From assembly GCF_029962835.1 (NCBI RefSeq), contig NC_080589.1, positions 18,249,586 through 18,313,585 on the forward strand: 64,000 nucleotides of DNA, given 5' to 3'. How positions within the stretch are numbered: position 1 is the first letter of the stretch; each line of letters opens with the position of its first letter. The translations under genes were made by a program, and so were the position numbers. This DNA is from Magnolia sinica. Lineage: Eukaryota; Streptophyta; Magnoliopsida; Magnoliales; Magnoliaceae. The notes beneath the pieces are model-generated. The model was not told where the DNA came from, ran no database searches, and saw only the letters and a list, made by a program, of their open reading frames with translations. Shown piece by piece: positions 1-10,434 of the stretch.

Positions 1-106
1 CCCTCACGCTAATTGACAAACCAGGGCACTTTCAATGTGGACTGAATAGGTGAGTTGACTCAGTGGATTGACTCAAGGGTTAACTCTATTGGCTAGGTAT
101 TTCTTA

Positions 107-519
107 GGGCCCGTTTGGCCGGTAAGATTGGAAGGTATTGGAGGGTATTGGAAGGGATTGGAAGTTAAATCCCGAGATTGGTCGGGCGTGCCAAACAGAG
201 TCAGTGATCTGATCGCAATCCCATGGGTCTTGAGACAATCCACTGACAACACCATCATTACCTTTAAATCCCATCCAATCCACCTTAATCCATACAATTT
301 TGCATGAGACGTGTTTGGTTCGAGGGATTCGAAGGGATGGGAAGGTTTAATCCCGGGATTGGCCGGGCGTGCAAAACAGACTAGATATAGCAATCCAGGG
401 TAGTAGCAATCCCATGTATCTCAAGGCAATCCACTGACAATGCCATCATTACCTAGAAATCCATGTCATCCACCCTAATACCATTCAATCCCTTTCAATC
501 CACCCGAGCAAACGGGCCC
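107..519. mobile_element. PIF/Harbinger (Tourist-like) MITE
   Basis: The ends are inverted repeats, GGGCCCGTTTG on the left and CAAACGGGCCC on the right. They are flanked by the trinucleotide TTA on both sides (104-106 and 520-522), the target duplication expected of PIF/Harbinger elements. The interior consists of two diverged halves. Each carries a block beginning near TCCCGRGATTGG and a block AATCCACTGACAA, so an ancestral unit was duplicated inside the element. There is no coding capacity. A short open frame in each direction here is an accident of the repeat. Confidence 0.8.
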
Positions 520-522
520 TTA

Positions 523-1104
523 GGGTTTTGGTTCGGGTTTGAGACCTGTTTTAAGATTTTGTCGAGTTACTAAGACTGGGTTAACTAGGTTTTAGGGTTT
601 CTAAGTTTTAGATTAGGGTTTAAGGTATGAATTGGAGTTTAACTTAGGGTTAAGGGTATGGATCAAGGTTAAGGGAACACATCAGGGTTTGGATCAGGCT
701 TAAGGGTATGGATCAAGGTTTGGATTAGGATTTTAAGGGTATGGATTAAGGTTTGGATAAAGAGTTAAGGGTATGGATCAGGGTTTTTGTTCAATAAAGC
801 TTATCGGCACGAGGTGAGGTGTCTACAGATGTACCTCTTTGGCAGAGGTTGTGTGCAACTGAATACTAAAGTGAGTGGACACCCCACCATCCGTAATCAG
901 ATTAATATGCAGTCTAGACTTGTTACCTGCCTTTGTATTTGAGTCAGTTCATTGTTCGAAAGTAGATGACTCGCACATATCATGGGATTTAGGGAAAACA
1001 TTGTGATTGTCCCTATGCTTTCCGTGACTTTATGGGTAACAATTGTAACCTTTTCGCTCTTGATCAATACTAACATCGGAAGAACCTAGTACAGTAGATC
1101 CCAT
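523..1104. repeat. Degenerate GGTTTAGG / AAGGGTATGGATCA repeats, then unannotated sequence
   Basis: From about 600 to 790 the motif TTAAGGGTATGGATCAAGG recurs at irregular spacing with TTAGGGTTT-like flanks. It looks like a decayed short tandem repeat and is not a telomeric array, because the heptamer is never perfectly iterated. I recognise nothing in 790-1104. Confidence 0.5.
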
Positions 1105-1377
1105 ATGCTTTCTGCAGCCTTACGAGAATACTGTTTAGAACTTGAATGTTTATTACTTCCTAGATCACTCCATGAGTGTGTGGGGATGAAGGAGAGCTTT
1201 CCTGAGCTCAACCTCTTTGGCTTCGACGAGAGCAAGTCAGGATCTGACAGTTCAGGTGAGGGAGTCACAGTTAACCCCGAGACATACACTAAGGCGACTC
1301 CCGATGCTGCTCCTAAGGCAGGTCCTTCGGCGGCTCCTGAATTAGCTCTTGATGAGGCAGCTGAGCCAAGAAGTTAG
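1105..1377 (+). CDS. Small hypothetical open frame, probably not a gene
   Basis: A 90-codon open frame beginning with ATG and ending in a low-complexity Ala/Pro/Glu tail (TPDAAPKAGPSAAPEL near residues 65-80). I do not recognise it. It lies 0.3 kb beyond the stop codon of the Tat-type integrase on the opposite strand, where the 3' untranslated region and LTR of that retroelement would be expected. It may be a retroelement-associated extra frame or a chance frame. The overlapping frame to 1570 has no recognisable motif and ends in an AT-rich stretch. No splice signals, promoter or neighbour support a function. Confidence 0.15.
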   Translation: MLSAALREYCLELECLLLPRSLHECVGMKESFPELNLFGFDESKSGSDSSGEGVTVNPETYTKATPDAAPKAGPSAAPELALDEAAEPRS

Positions 1378-1678
1378 CTTTGCGGAGCAACACTCCTTTC
1401 TGCTCCCCGCATCTACTTCAGGCACTTCAAACACGCCGAGCGCCGAGCTCAAGAGCATCTGCAGAAGTGAGCATTATCCACCCTTGACATTATGTACTTC
1501 TGTTGTTATTTGTTTTTTTTTTTTTTGCCAATGTAATACTAATGTAAACGCTGGAACAATACTATTATAATCAATGAATACATTTTTTCTCGCAATCCAT
1601 TGTCAAATTTACATTATTTTTTGTGAATCCTGGCATGTTTGTTGATAAAGGCTAAGCGATGATTGTACGTTGACCAAC

Positions 1679-3047
1679 TTAGGGATAGTAGACTTTGAGA
1701 TATTCAGCATTCCAAGGATGAGGCAATAGCTAGCTGGTCAGATTTTCCAATCGATATGTACTAAGTCGGACAGTGCTAGCAATCACGTAGGGTCCTTCCC
1801 AGTTGGGCCTCAGCGTGCCTGCAACGACCTCCTTAGTGTTTTGAAATGTCTTCCGGATGACTAAGTCTCCCACTCGAAATCGTCTAACCTTGACTTGGAC
1901 ATTGTAGAATCGAGATACCTGCTGCTGATGGACGATCGTCTGAAACCGAACTTGTTCTCTTCATTCTTCCAGAAGGTTAAGGTTAAGTGTCAGTAGTTCC
2001 TCGTTGTCTTGTTCATCGAACGAGCTTACTCGAGCAGTGTGCAACCCGATTTCCATGGAGGTAATTACCTACGGCCCATATGCTAGGGAGAACGGGGTCT
2101 CACCTGTCGCAGTTCGAGCAGTGGTTTGATAGGCCCACAAAACTTTAGGAAGTTCTTCGGCCCACGCTCCTTTGGCCCAGTCGAACTTGGTTCAGAGATG
2201 TTACTTGATTATCTTGTTGATAACTTCAACTTATCTATTTGCTTGGGGATGACGTGGAGACGAGTAAACATTTTTGATCCCGAGGTTTTGACACATCTCT
2301 CGATATTACCGGTTGTCGAACTATTTTCCATTATCAGAAATGATAGTCCGAGGTAACCCAAATCGGCGGATGATGTTTTTCCAAACAAAATCTATAATTT
2401 TCTACTCGATTATCTTAACTAAGGGTTCGACTTCTACCCACTTGGTGAAGTAGTCTACAGCGACGACAGCGAACTTGGTCTGTCCCTTCCTTGTGGGAAA
2501 GGTCTGATGATGTCGATTCCCCATTGAGCAAAGGGCCAAGGGCCAACCATTGGGGTGAGCTCCTCCGGTGACTGCTGAGGAATTGTTTTATCACAACTTT
2601 GGACAAGCTTCCAGGCATCTTGCTGGATGGTCGGCTAGTAGTAGCCTTGCCAAACAACATTGTGAGCCAAGGATCGTCCTCCAGAGTGATTGCCACAGAT
2701 ACCTTCATGAATTCTCGCATGACGTAGTCGGTCTCGCTAGGTTGTAAACATTGCAGGAGCGGTGCGAAGAATCCTTTCTTGTATAGGATCTCGTTGAGCA
2801 TAGTGTAGTGCGCGACTTGGATATTCAGTCGTCGAGCCTCGGCTCGATCTTCAGGCAACTCACCGGTCTCGATATACCGAATGATAGGATCGACCTAAGT
2901 AGGTCCAGAATCAATGGGGAGTACGACTGCGGAGTTAGTCTCATTTACACTCGGCTCGACAACATACTCAATCGGGATGGACCTGGAGATTTTATCTTCA
3001 TCGGCTGAAGCAAGTTTTGCCAAAAGGTCGGCTCTGGCATTCTCGGC
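1679..3047 (-). pseudogene. Tat-type integrase, broken
   Basis: The N-terminal region reads from about 2860 (PEDRAEARRLNIQVAHYTML, then LLQCLQPSETDYVMRE), corresponding to the linker before the zinc-binding domain. The catalytic core is shredded by frameshifts between 2415 and 2000. The C-terminal part is recognisable at about 1920-1680: HQQQVSRFYNVQVKVRRF, then RPNWEGPYVIA and LLPHPWNAEYLKVYY, then a TAA at 1681-1679. That is the standard end of Tat integrases, so the 3' boundary of the coding region is well placed. Confidence 0.8.
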
Positions 3048-3420
3048 TCACGGGATCCAGATGACGGTACAGTGTTGAAACCCGCCAATCAAGTCATTTG
3101 CTCTTTGTAGGTAGGCTTTTAGTTTCTCTTTTTTAGTCTGGTAGATATCGGCTATCTGGTTGACGACTAATTGAGAATTGCTGTACACGTCGAGATGAGT
3201 GACTCCCAAACTGGCTGCCAAACGAAGTCCTAGGTGCAGAGCTTCATATTCTGCTGTGTTGTTGGAGGCTTGAAATCCAAATCTTGTGATCAGGAGTTTC
3301 CAGGACAACCCCTGCCTCACTTGCCTTAGAGTTGGAAGAGCCATCAACGTAGAGTTTTCAAAGGGGATGAGTGGGAGGAGTCTATTCTTGAACTTATTGG
3401 TCAATCGGCCTCTCTAATTT
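3048..3420 (-). pseudogene. Second (archaeal-type) RNase H domain of the Tat element
   Basis: [15 protein letters not shown], with the first catalytic Asp, reads in one frame near 3390-3340. The rest ([16 protein letters not shown], then [12 protein letters not shown]) reads in another, so a frameshift lies in between. The NTAEYEA Glu and the YSNSQ stretch match the plant Tat aRNH pattern, except that the third catalytic residue, normally Asp in YSDSQ, reads Asn here. Either the enzyme was already inactive or this is a CpG-decay change. Confidence 0.8.
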
Positions 3421-3479
3421 GGCTGAGGTTGGCTCGGATTGCTGCATTACTTCAACGATGAAGTCGGCCACTGCCTGAC

Positions 3480-4770
3480 CCTTGATCGTGACTCTAGGTT
3501 TATAAAGGATGTCAAACTCGCTCAGCTCGATTGCTCATTTTGTGAGTTGTCCTGAAGCTTCCGGTTTTTGGAGTATTCAACGCAGTGGTTGGTCGGTCAG
3601 AATGATTATCAAATGAGCCTGGAAGTAGGGCCACAGGCGTCGGGATAAAATAACCAATGCTAGAGCCACCTTTTCCAAGGTCGGATATTTCGTTTCTGCC
3701 GGAACGAGAGCTTTGCTAATGTAATAAACTGGAAACTGCTTCCCCTCGTGCTCGCGGATCAAGGCCGAGCTTACAGCAGCATCAGAAACAACTAAATACA
3801 TCAACAGTGTTTCGCCTGGCTCGGGCTTGAAGAGTAAGGGAGGTGACCCTGAGTATTCTTTAAGTTACTGAAAGGTTGTTTCACATTCTTCTATTCAATT
3901 GACTATCTGCCGACCCTTTAGCTGTTTAAAGAAGGGAAGACATTTGTCTGTGGCTCGGGACACAAAGCAGTTGAGTGCTGCAATTCTTCTAGTCAGCTTC
4001 TGGATATCTTTGATCGTCTTAGGCGATTCCATGTCAAGCAAGGCTTTGATCTTCTCAGAATTTTCTTCGATCCCTCTCTGCCTGACCAGGAAGCTGAGGA
4101 ACTTGCCCGAGCTTACACCAAAGACGCATTTGCTCAGATTCAATTTCATCTGGTATTGCCGAAGGATGAGAAACATTTCCTCAAGATTGGCTACATGAAC
4201 TGTTGCTCGGATGCTTTTGACGAGCATATCATCTATATACATTTCCATCGTCTGCCTTATTTGACGGGCAAATATCTTGTTGACCAACATTTGGTTGGTC
4301 ACTCCTGCATTCTTTAACCCAAACGACATCAATCGGTAACAATAAAGGCCTTTATCGGTGACAAAGGTGGTTTTTGATTTATCACTCGAATGCATTACAA
4401 TTTGGTTATAGCCTGAATAGGCGTCCATAAAACTAAGTAACTCATGCCTCGCGGTGCTGTCGACCAACTGGTCTATCCTAGAAAGAGGAAAACTGTCTTT
4501 TGGGCAAGCTTTATTTAGGTCGGTGTAGTCCACGCAGACCCGCCACTTCCCATTGGCTTTTTTGACCAGGATGATGTTTACTATCCAATCGGGATAGTAC
4601 ACTTCCTCGACAAACTTGGCCTTTAGAAGTTTGCTCACTTATTCCTCTATTATAGCATATCTTTCAGGGCCGAGAGCATGCCTCTTCTGTCAGACCAGCT
4701 TGTAGGTCGGATTAATATTGAGGCGATGAGTGATTACTGATGAGTCGATGCCGGGCATGTCTTTATAAGA
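3480..4770 (-). pseudogene. Tat-type reverse transcriptase and RNase H, broken
   Basis: The longest clean frame, 4638-3895, carries the reverse transcriptase core. FPLSRIDQLVD is followed by a LMSFGLKNAG block and the catalytic YIDDMLVKS motif, in which the two Asp residues bind metal. The usual start of the domain continues upstream to about 4770 as a MPGIDSSVITHRLN block, but an in-frame stop separates it. The gypsy RNase H follows at 3804-3577 (VSDAAVSSALIREHEGKQFP, then YYISKALVPAE), after another stop. The family's enzyme copies element RNA into DNA in cytoplasmic particles. This copy cannot make a full protein. Confidence 0.85.
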
Positions 4771-4917
4771 CCATGCAAAAATGTCAGAGTATCGTCGCAA
4801 CAGAGTAACAAGTTTGTTCTTAGTAGAGATATCAAAGACTGCACTGTCTTGGATGGGCCGGATTCATCCTGATGCATCTTTTAACCGTGTAATACCAACA
4901 CCTTGGTATATTAACTT

Positions 4918-5360
4918 GGCAAAGTTCTATATGCCCTAAATGATGTATTTGTTATATCCATGCCGTTCATTCAGTTTGCAAGATCATTTTAGGGAATTTG
5001 ACAAAAAAATTGAGACAGATCCAAACCTCAAGTGGCCCATGCCACAGAAAGCGGGACGATGATGTCCACCATTGGATCCTTCGCAGGGCCACCATGGTGT
5101 TTATTTTCCATCTCACCTGTTCATTAGGTCACAAAGACCGGGAAAAAAAAAATCAGCTTGATTCAAAACTTCTGTGCCCTCGTGAAGTTTTCAATGGCAA
5201 TGGTTCAATCCCCACTGCTTTCTGTTGTGTCGCCCATCTGAGGTTCGTATCTGGCTCATTTTTGTTATCGTGCCCTAAAATGATCTCAAATGATCTCAAA
5301 AAATGCATGGACGGTATGGATATAATACATACATCATAGTGGGGCCTACAGAACTTTGCC
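4918..5360. mobile_element. Foldback (GGGCCCACC-family) element, copy F1
   Basis: The ends are GGCAAAGTTCT on the left and AGAACTTTGCC on the right, followed inward by the inverted blocks ATGATGTAT and ATACATCAT. The interior follows the order seen in all copies of this family: a pyrimidine-rich TTTTAGGG block, AAGTGGCCCA, a TGGTGTTTATTTTCCAT centre, TTGATTCAAAACTTCTGTG, then the mirror-image half. It is non-coding. I could not find a convincing target-site duplication. Confidence 0.7.
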
Positions 5361-5728
5361 ACGTCATCACACACCGAGGTTGGTGACCGGCACACCACAC
5401 AACCGCTTCCACGGTAATGCACTGCAACTCATACTGCTTTCTTCTCGTACAAGTGACCTCAGTTTTACATGAGAACTGCAGATGTAACTGGGAAGGTGGA
5501 TCACCAGAAATTGTAAAGATGGTGATGCATGGTGATTACCGCGGGTTTTTTGGGCTCACATCCCCTGTTCCTCTCGAAGCAGGTATCATCTGACATCTTC
5601 GTAAACATTTCTTGAAAACTGGCATTTCATGAAATTACTGATATTTCATTGATTCTCATGAAATGCACCTCAACCTACATTGGTGCTTTCCTAGCAGTTT
5701 GCGTTGGAGATTGGAGGTGTTTTGAGAA

Positions 5729-5827
5729 ATGGCAGAGGAGATATTGTCATGTCCTTTTTCTGTTGATTCTCTCAAAGTGGAGGCTCTTCCCCCTGTGCAA
5801 GAGGTTGAGAATTTTTGTGAATTCCTT
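5729..5827 (+). CDS. Candidate first coding exon of an unrecognised gene
   Basis: GAAATGGCA is a good plant start context. The frame runs 33 codons, beginning MAEEILSCPFSVDSL and ending VENFCEFL, and stops exactly at a GTAAGG donor at 5828. Composition is unlike the surrounding repeats. It fits a first exon whose intron (5828-8080) is filled with MITEs, with two further exon-like blocks downstream. I do not recognise the protein. The blocks do not join in a single phase, so an exon may be lost and this may be a decaying gene or fragment. It converges on the armadillo-repeat gene at 9241-12783. Confidence 0.4.
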
Positions 5828-5957
5828 GTAAGGAGCCTTTGATGATCAAAAGGAAGCACCCAAATTGTTATTAGATGGGTTTTTCCATGGAGTTTGGGTC
5901 ATGGAAAACAGCTTTTGTCATTTCTGAAATTAGGGCTTTTTTTTTTTCACGATCTTA

Positions 5958-6974
5958 GGGGTCGTTTGGATGCCTGTAAAAATGGTTTAAGCTGTTTGGC
6001 TCGATTCTGTAAATGACACAAGTAAAGGCCTGTTTGGATGGCTGTAAGATGGATTAGTGGGAAGTGACTTTCAAGGAAGTTGCTTATAGGTGGTGCTTGG
6101 GTTTGGGGGGTGGGGAATTTTTGTGAGGGGGAAATGCATCTTTTAAGAGGGGGAAACACACCTAAATTAGAGGGGAAGAGGGGGAAATGCACCTCCATTA
6201 TGGTGTGGCCCACTTGAGATTTGGATGTGCTTCGTTTTTGGGCCCAGGCTCTAAAATGAGTTGGCAAAACCGATGGATGGCATGGATATGGAACTTGTGC
6301 TTCTTTCTTGTAGCCATTGGTTTTCCAATCTATGGATGATATGTTTAGGTTTTCCAATCTATGGATGATATGTTTAGGAGCATGTAATCAAAGGGTTGTT
6401 TACAACCATAAGCAATCAACTATGGTCCCTCCAAATGGATGTTTGGAATTTTTTATTGCACTTATTATTTCCATAAACAATCTTTGTTGTCCATTTTTTG
6501 GCGATCGATTGGATGGTTACAATTATTTGACTGGTGTAATTTTTGCTTAGTGGTTCATTAATTGTGGGGCTGAACTTGATGGAAAGGTTCGGATCAATTG
6601 ATCGGACTGTCGATATGTCCCTTTGCAACCTTTTTTTTTTTTTGACACAATTGATCTTGTCTCCTTTTACATAGCCCTATGACCCTCAATAGTTTGGATT
6701 AGGGAGCCATGAAATCTGTTTATAGCATCTGATTATGTAATCGAATGCTATTGTACAATGCTTCTCTTGTTCTTATGAGTTGCAGATAAGTTGTATTAGG
6801 CCATTGCCTTGTAATTTTTTGTTTTGGCACATTTAAGCATTACCAGCATTTCTATATTGGAGGCATTTTGAATTTGTAGGCCCATTTTTATAACCCACTT
6901 GATGATTGATTTAGCCTAATAATCGGCTTAAATATTCATATAGATGGACTTAACAAAATGTCTAGATAGCCTGT

Positions 6975-7005
<31 letters not shown>

Positions 7006-7340
7006 TTATTTTTAAGTCTTGTAAGTGTTCGTTTTGATTCATGTAAATGGTTTAAGTAGTAAATGATTTACGGGTATAAACCATTTACAGCCTGTCCTAT
7101 TTGCCTTTAAGCTGTATATGATTTACAGGTAAATGATTCTCTATGTTTGGATAGCCTGTAAATCGTTGAAGTCCTATAATGGAGAGCCAATCTTTGAAAA
7201 TATAGCCGTTAGGCTGAAATGAGATGGAGGTAAATGCTGTAAATCATTTACAACAAAAAAAGTTATCCGAAGGCAGAATGTAAATGATTTCCCTATAAAT
7301 CATTTACAAGTTGCCCCATTTATAGGCATCCAAACGACCC
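5958..7340. mobile_element. MITE nest with 17-bp terminal inverted repeats
   Basis: The left end, GGGTCGTTTGGATGCCT from about 5959, is matched by AGGCATCCAAACGACCC ending at 7340. The interior repeats GTAAATGATTTAC-like palindromes and contains at least one further left end (GGCCTGTTTGGATG near 6028) plus a fragment of the foldback family (about 6190-6300). This suggests several related MITEs inserted into one another. A second right end of the same type (GGCATCCAAATGTCC) lies at about 7475-7490. The whole nest sits in the putative intron between 5828 and 8080. Confidence 0.6.
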
Positions 7341-7497
7341 TAAATAGAGAGCCAATCTTTCCATTTATAGCCGCTAGGTTGTAAATGGAGAGCCTGTAAA
7401 TGTAATCATAGCTTTTCACCTGGAAGTCATTTGCAGGCAATTTTCACTGTAACCATTTACAATTAGCCCCATTTAGAGGCATCCAAATGTCCTCCTA

Positions 7498-8058
7498 GGG
7501 CCTGTTTGATATTTGAGAGCTTGTGTAATTACCCCTGTAAATGGGTAATTATTACCATTTCACCTGTTTGAAAATCAAACGAATTTCTACCTTGGAAACC
7601 GGTTCAAAAGAGTTAATTTAAATTTGTGGACCCCAAGGTGATGTATATTATATATCCATTCCGTCCATCCGTTTTACCACAATATTTTTAGGCATGAACC
7701 GAAAAATGAGGCAAATCCAACATAGTGGCCCACACCAAAAGAAATAGTGGCCCCAAGAGGTTTTTAACATTAAGTGTTCGATTTCCTTTTTCTCATGGCG
7801 TGGTCCACTTGAGCTTTGAATATGCCTCATTTTTCGGCTCATGCCATAAATTCAGCTGGCATAATGGATGAACGGTGTGGATAATCAACATACATCACGG
7901 TGGGACCCACAAATATTTTGTGGCCTTCTCGGTTTTTGTGTCTAAAGAGCAGCCGGTCAAATCAAGCACCGGGAATAGTGCTGTAAATACCAGGTGAAAT
8001 AATTATTACCCATTTACCCTGTATTTACCACTGAATTGAAAATTCAAACAAGCCCTTA
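7498..8058. mobile_element. Harbinger-like MITE carrying a foldback element
   Basis: The ends are AGGGCCTGTTTGA and TCAAACAAGCCCTTA, and the inverted similarity continues inward through GGGTAATTATTACC and TAATTATTACCC. The flanking triplets are CTA and TTA, nearly the TWA duplication of the superfamily. A complete short copy of the GGGCCCACC foldback family (about 7624-7920) lies in the middle, so either the MITE captured it or it inserted later. Confidence 0.6.
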
Positions 8059-8080
8059 ATGTATTTGCTTTTGTCTTGAG

Positions 8081-8155
8081 GTATGCGAGTGGGATTGCTG
8101 GTTCTCTTGCCAAAGAGGCAGTTACAAGAGGCTCACTTGTTACTGGCTCTTCCTC
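8081..8155 (+). CDS. Candidate second exon of the unrecognised gene
   Basis: The block follows a pyrimidine tract and acceptor (TTTTGTCTTGAG, AG at 8079-8080). In one frame it reads YASGIAGSLAKEAVTRGSLV, which looks like real coding sequence, small-residue-rich and helical. The frame stays open to about 8180. The 3' border is uncertain, because the only nearby GT is a weak donor around 8144. Its phase does not match a direct join to the exon at 5729-5827. Confidence 0.35.
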
Positions 8156-8664
8156 GCCCTTAAGCTGTTCTGCTTCTTTTTAGCAAAATTCAGTTATTAC
8201 TCAAGAAAAAATAAAAATAAATAATAGAAAGTCCTGCCTTTGTAAATCTCATTTTCTTCTGATTATTTTTAGTTGCTCTGATAACTATCATGAGAGAAAT
8301 TTTCTTGTTTATAACAATTTTGAGCTTATTGTACTTGAATGTGAAGTAAAATCATGAGCTATTTTGTTTTGAGTGTTTCATATATCTCTTGGTTATTTTA
8401 TTTTATTTATTTATTTTGAAGGATGAATATTATTAGAAGCCCAAAGGGCAAAAGGAAAAATACAGACAACAGAGCAAAACCAACAGAAAAACAAAATAAA
8501 CGTACAGCACTCCAATCCGCAGTTTAGGAATCCCACTCCCTAATAATATATCTCTTGTTCAATGTGTTTTTCTTCAAATTTCTGTATGGACATTTTATTA
8601 ATGCATGATGTCTTTAAATTGTTACTTTTAACACCCCTGCCATATCCCTGCTTCTTGTTTGTAG

Positions 8665-8770
8665 ACACCTGCTTTTATCCAAGGATAATTCATCAAAACT
8701 GCTTGGACTAGGTTCCGCTAGAGAACTATCTGAGATCCATACCCAAATTTTTGGACAACTAACTGTATGA
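8665..8770 (+). CDS. Candidate third exon of the unrecognised gene
   Basis: A good acceptor (CTTCTTGTTTGTAG, AG at 8663-8664) is followed by an open frame reading HLLLSKDNSSKLLGLGSARE and then LSEIHTQIFGQL. It either splices at a GTATGA donor near 8767 or ends at TGA 8768-8770. The predicted peptide is leucine-rich and helical. Together with the two upstream blocks it suggests the N-terminal part of a helical-repeat protein. That is a guess from composition and no family was recognised. I found no continuation before 9241. Confidence 0.35.
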
Positions 8771-9240
8771 CTCGGTTTCTACCGAAAGTGAATGAGTTAT
8801 AATGGTCTTGGCTCCAGGCAAGTCACTCTTCAAAATTGAGTTTTAGGACCTTGTTTTCATTGGTCTGAGATTACAATCCCCGACTCATCTGAAAGTATGT
8901 CTGTAGCAAGGAGAAGTATCATTGATGGGCCGTTCTTAGATCATGAGGTAGTGGATGAATATTAGACGAAAGGGTGGAAAGCATGCATTCTGAAAGTTGA
9001 AATGGAAAAAAGTGTAAGACTGTGTGAATTGAAGATTTTTCTGAATTAAGTTATGAACTGACAATATAAGTCAGTAAGTATGATAAGACCACCTTGTGGA
9101 ATTAAAAATTCTACCAAAGAATCTCAAAAATATACATTGCTTGCAATTTATTGGTACACAAAAAAAATCAATGAACTCATGCATATTTGTATTAGTTTAT
9201 TGCCTGATCTCCTTGGCGGATGATAAAATCAATATTGTGA
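8771..9240. other. Unannotated spacer between convergent genes
   Basis: AT-rich sequence with no motif I recognise. It must contain the 3' untranslated region of the armadillo-repeat gene, which ends at 9241 on the minus strand, and possibly that of the plus-strand blocks. Confidence 0.4.
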
Positions 9241-10393
9241 TTATTGATCCCGGCCATAAGTTAGCAATTGTAGTGCTGTGTCCACAAGTGAGTAGACGGT
9301 TGTTCTATGCCGACTTAGCCCAACACTCCCGGAAAAAACAACAAAGCATTCGAGTTCTGATGTAGTCCCGGCAACATTCTTGAGCTCCTTCTCCATCCCA
9401 AGAACCTTGAAAATCTGGATATTTTTTTCTTTGGCTTTCATCATACAAATTGCCAGCTCGATCACAAACCTCCTAATTCTTGGGACTTTGGTTGATGGGT
9501 ACTGGTGTTTTTGAAGTATTAATACCAGTTCTGTTGCTAACTTAGTTTCATCTTTGCCACTTTGATCAAATGCGATGCCTAATTCATGAGCATCCATGAA
9601 TCTGAATATCTGTGCAGCAAGCCCAACTGCTATCTCCTGTAATTTCTTTTCTTCAGACATTGTTGCCTTCAGGACCTGCAGGTATAAAACCAGTTATGAA
9701 TTTTTCCCCCTCTTATGACTTCGTCATCCAAACATAATTTTAATCCAGTATGTGTTTGTATATTGTAACTTAAAATGATTATATTCCTCTCAAAAACAGG
9801 AAAAAAAAAAAAAACACTTAAAATAGTTCTACAAAACTACAAATTTTGGACTTAAACATGAAAAAAAAAAAAAAACCTTGTTTGGACAGTGAGAAAAGAA
9901 GATATAATGATTATCCAATGATGGAAAGCGTTTTCCATTGTTGGGACCTTTTGTGTTGTTTGGACAGGAGAGGAAACAATAGTCCACAGCAATTAGTACT
10001 GTTTTCCATGGTCAAATTCTCACACACAAGGTACGAGCTCACCATTGCGAGAGGAATATGAGATTGCTACTAGCTACCCAAACAAGATTGCAAAAATGGA
10101 ATCCTTGGAAAGCTATATTTTAATAATGTTTGTTAAACCAGAATCCCACTGGTTAAACCAGAATCCCGAATCAGGTGCTCTGATACTATGTTAAATCAGA
10201 GAGACTACATTGCAGAAAATGGAACTTGTTTATTTCATTAACAATGAGGAGAATATATAGAAGAAATTGGAGATGTCTAAAGATCTATGGAAATCCTAAC
10301 AGATGCGTATCAACAAAAGAGGTATTATCATAATCTAACTAATATACTCTAACAGTGCTCATGGAAGCCATGAGAATCCATCATAGGATAATC

Positions 10394-10434
<41 letters not shown>

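Larger units (their letters stand above)
1679..4770 (-). mobile_element. Ty3/gypsy retrotransposon remnant, Tat clade (pol only)
   Basis: Reading the minus strand from 4770, the domain order is reverse transcriptase, RNase H, a second archaeal-type RNase H, then integrase. This order with a second RNase H is characteristic of the Tat clade (Ogre/Retand/Tat). Gag, protease and both LTRs were not found. The left side stops at the integrase stop codon and the right side is lost before 4918, where an unrelated foldback element starts. Stops and frameshifts interrupt every domain, so this is an old dead copy. Confidence 0.85.

Noticed and set aside
530..790. Interstitial telomere-like repeat (AGGGTTT)
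   Set aside because: The heptamer is never perfectly iterated. The repeated phrase is instead AAGGGTATGGATCA-like.
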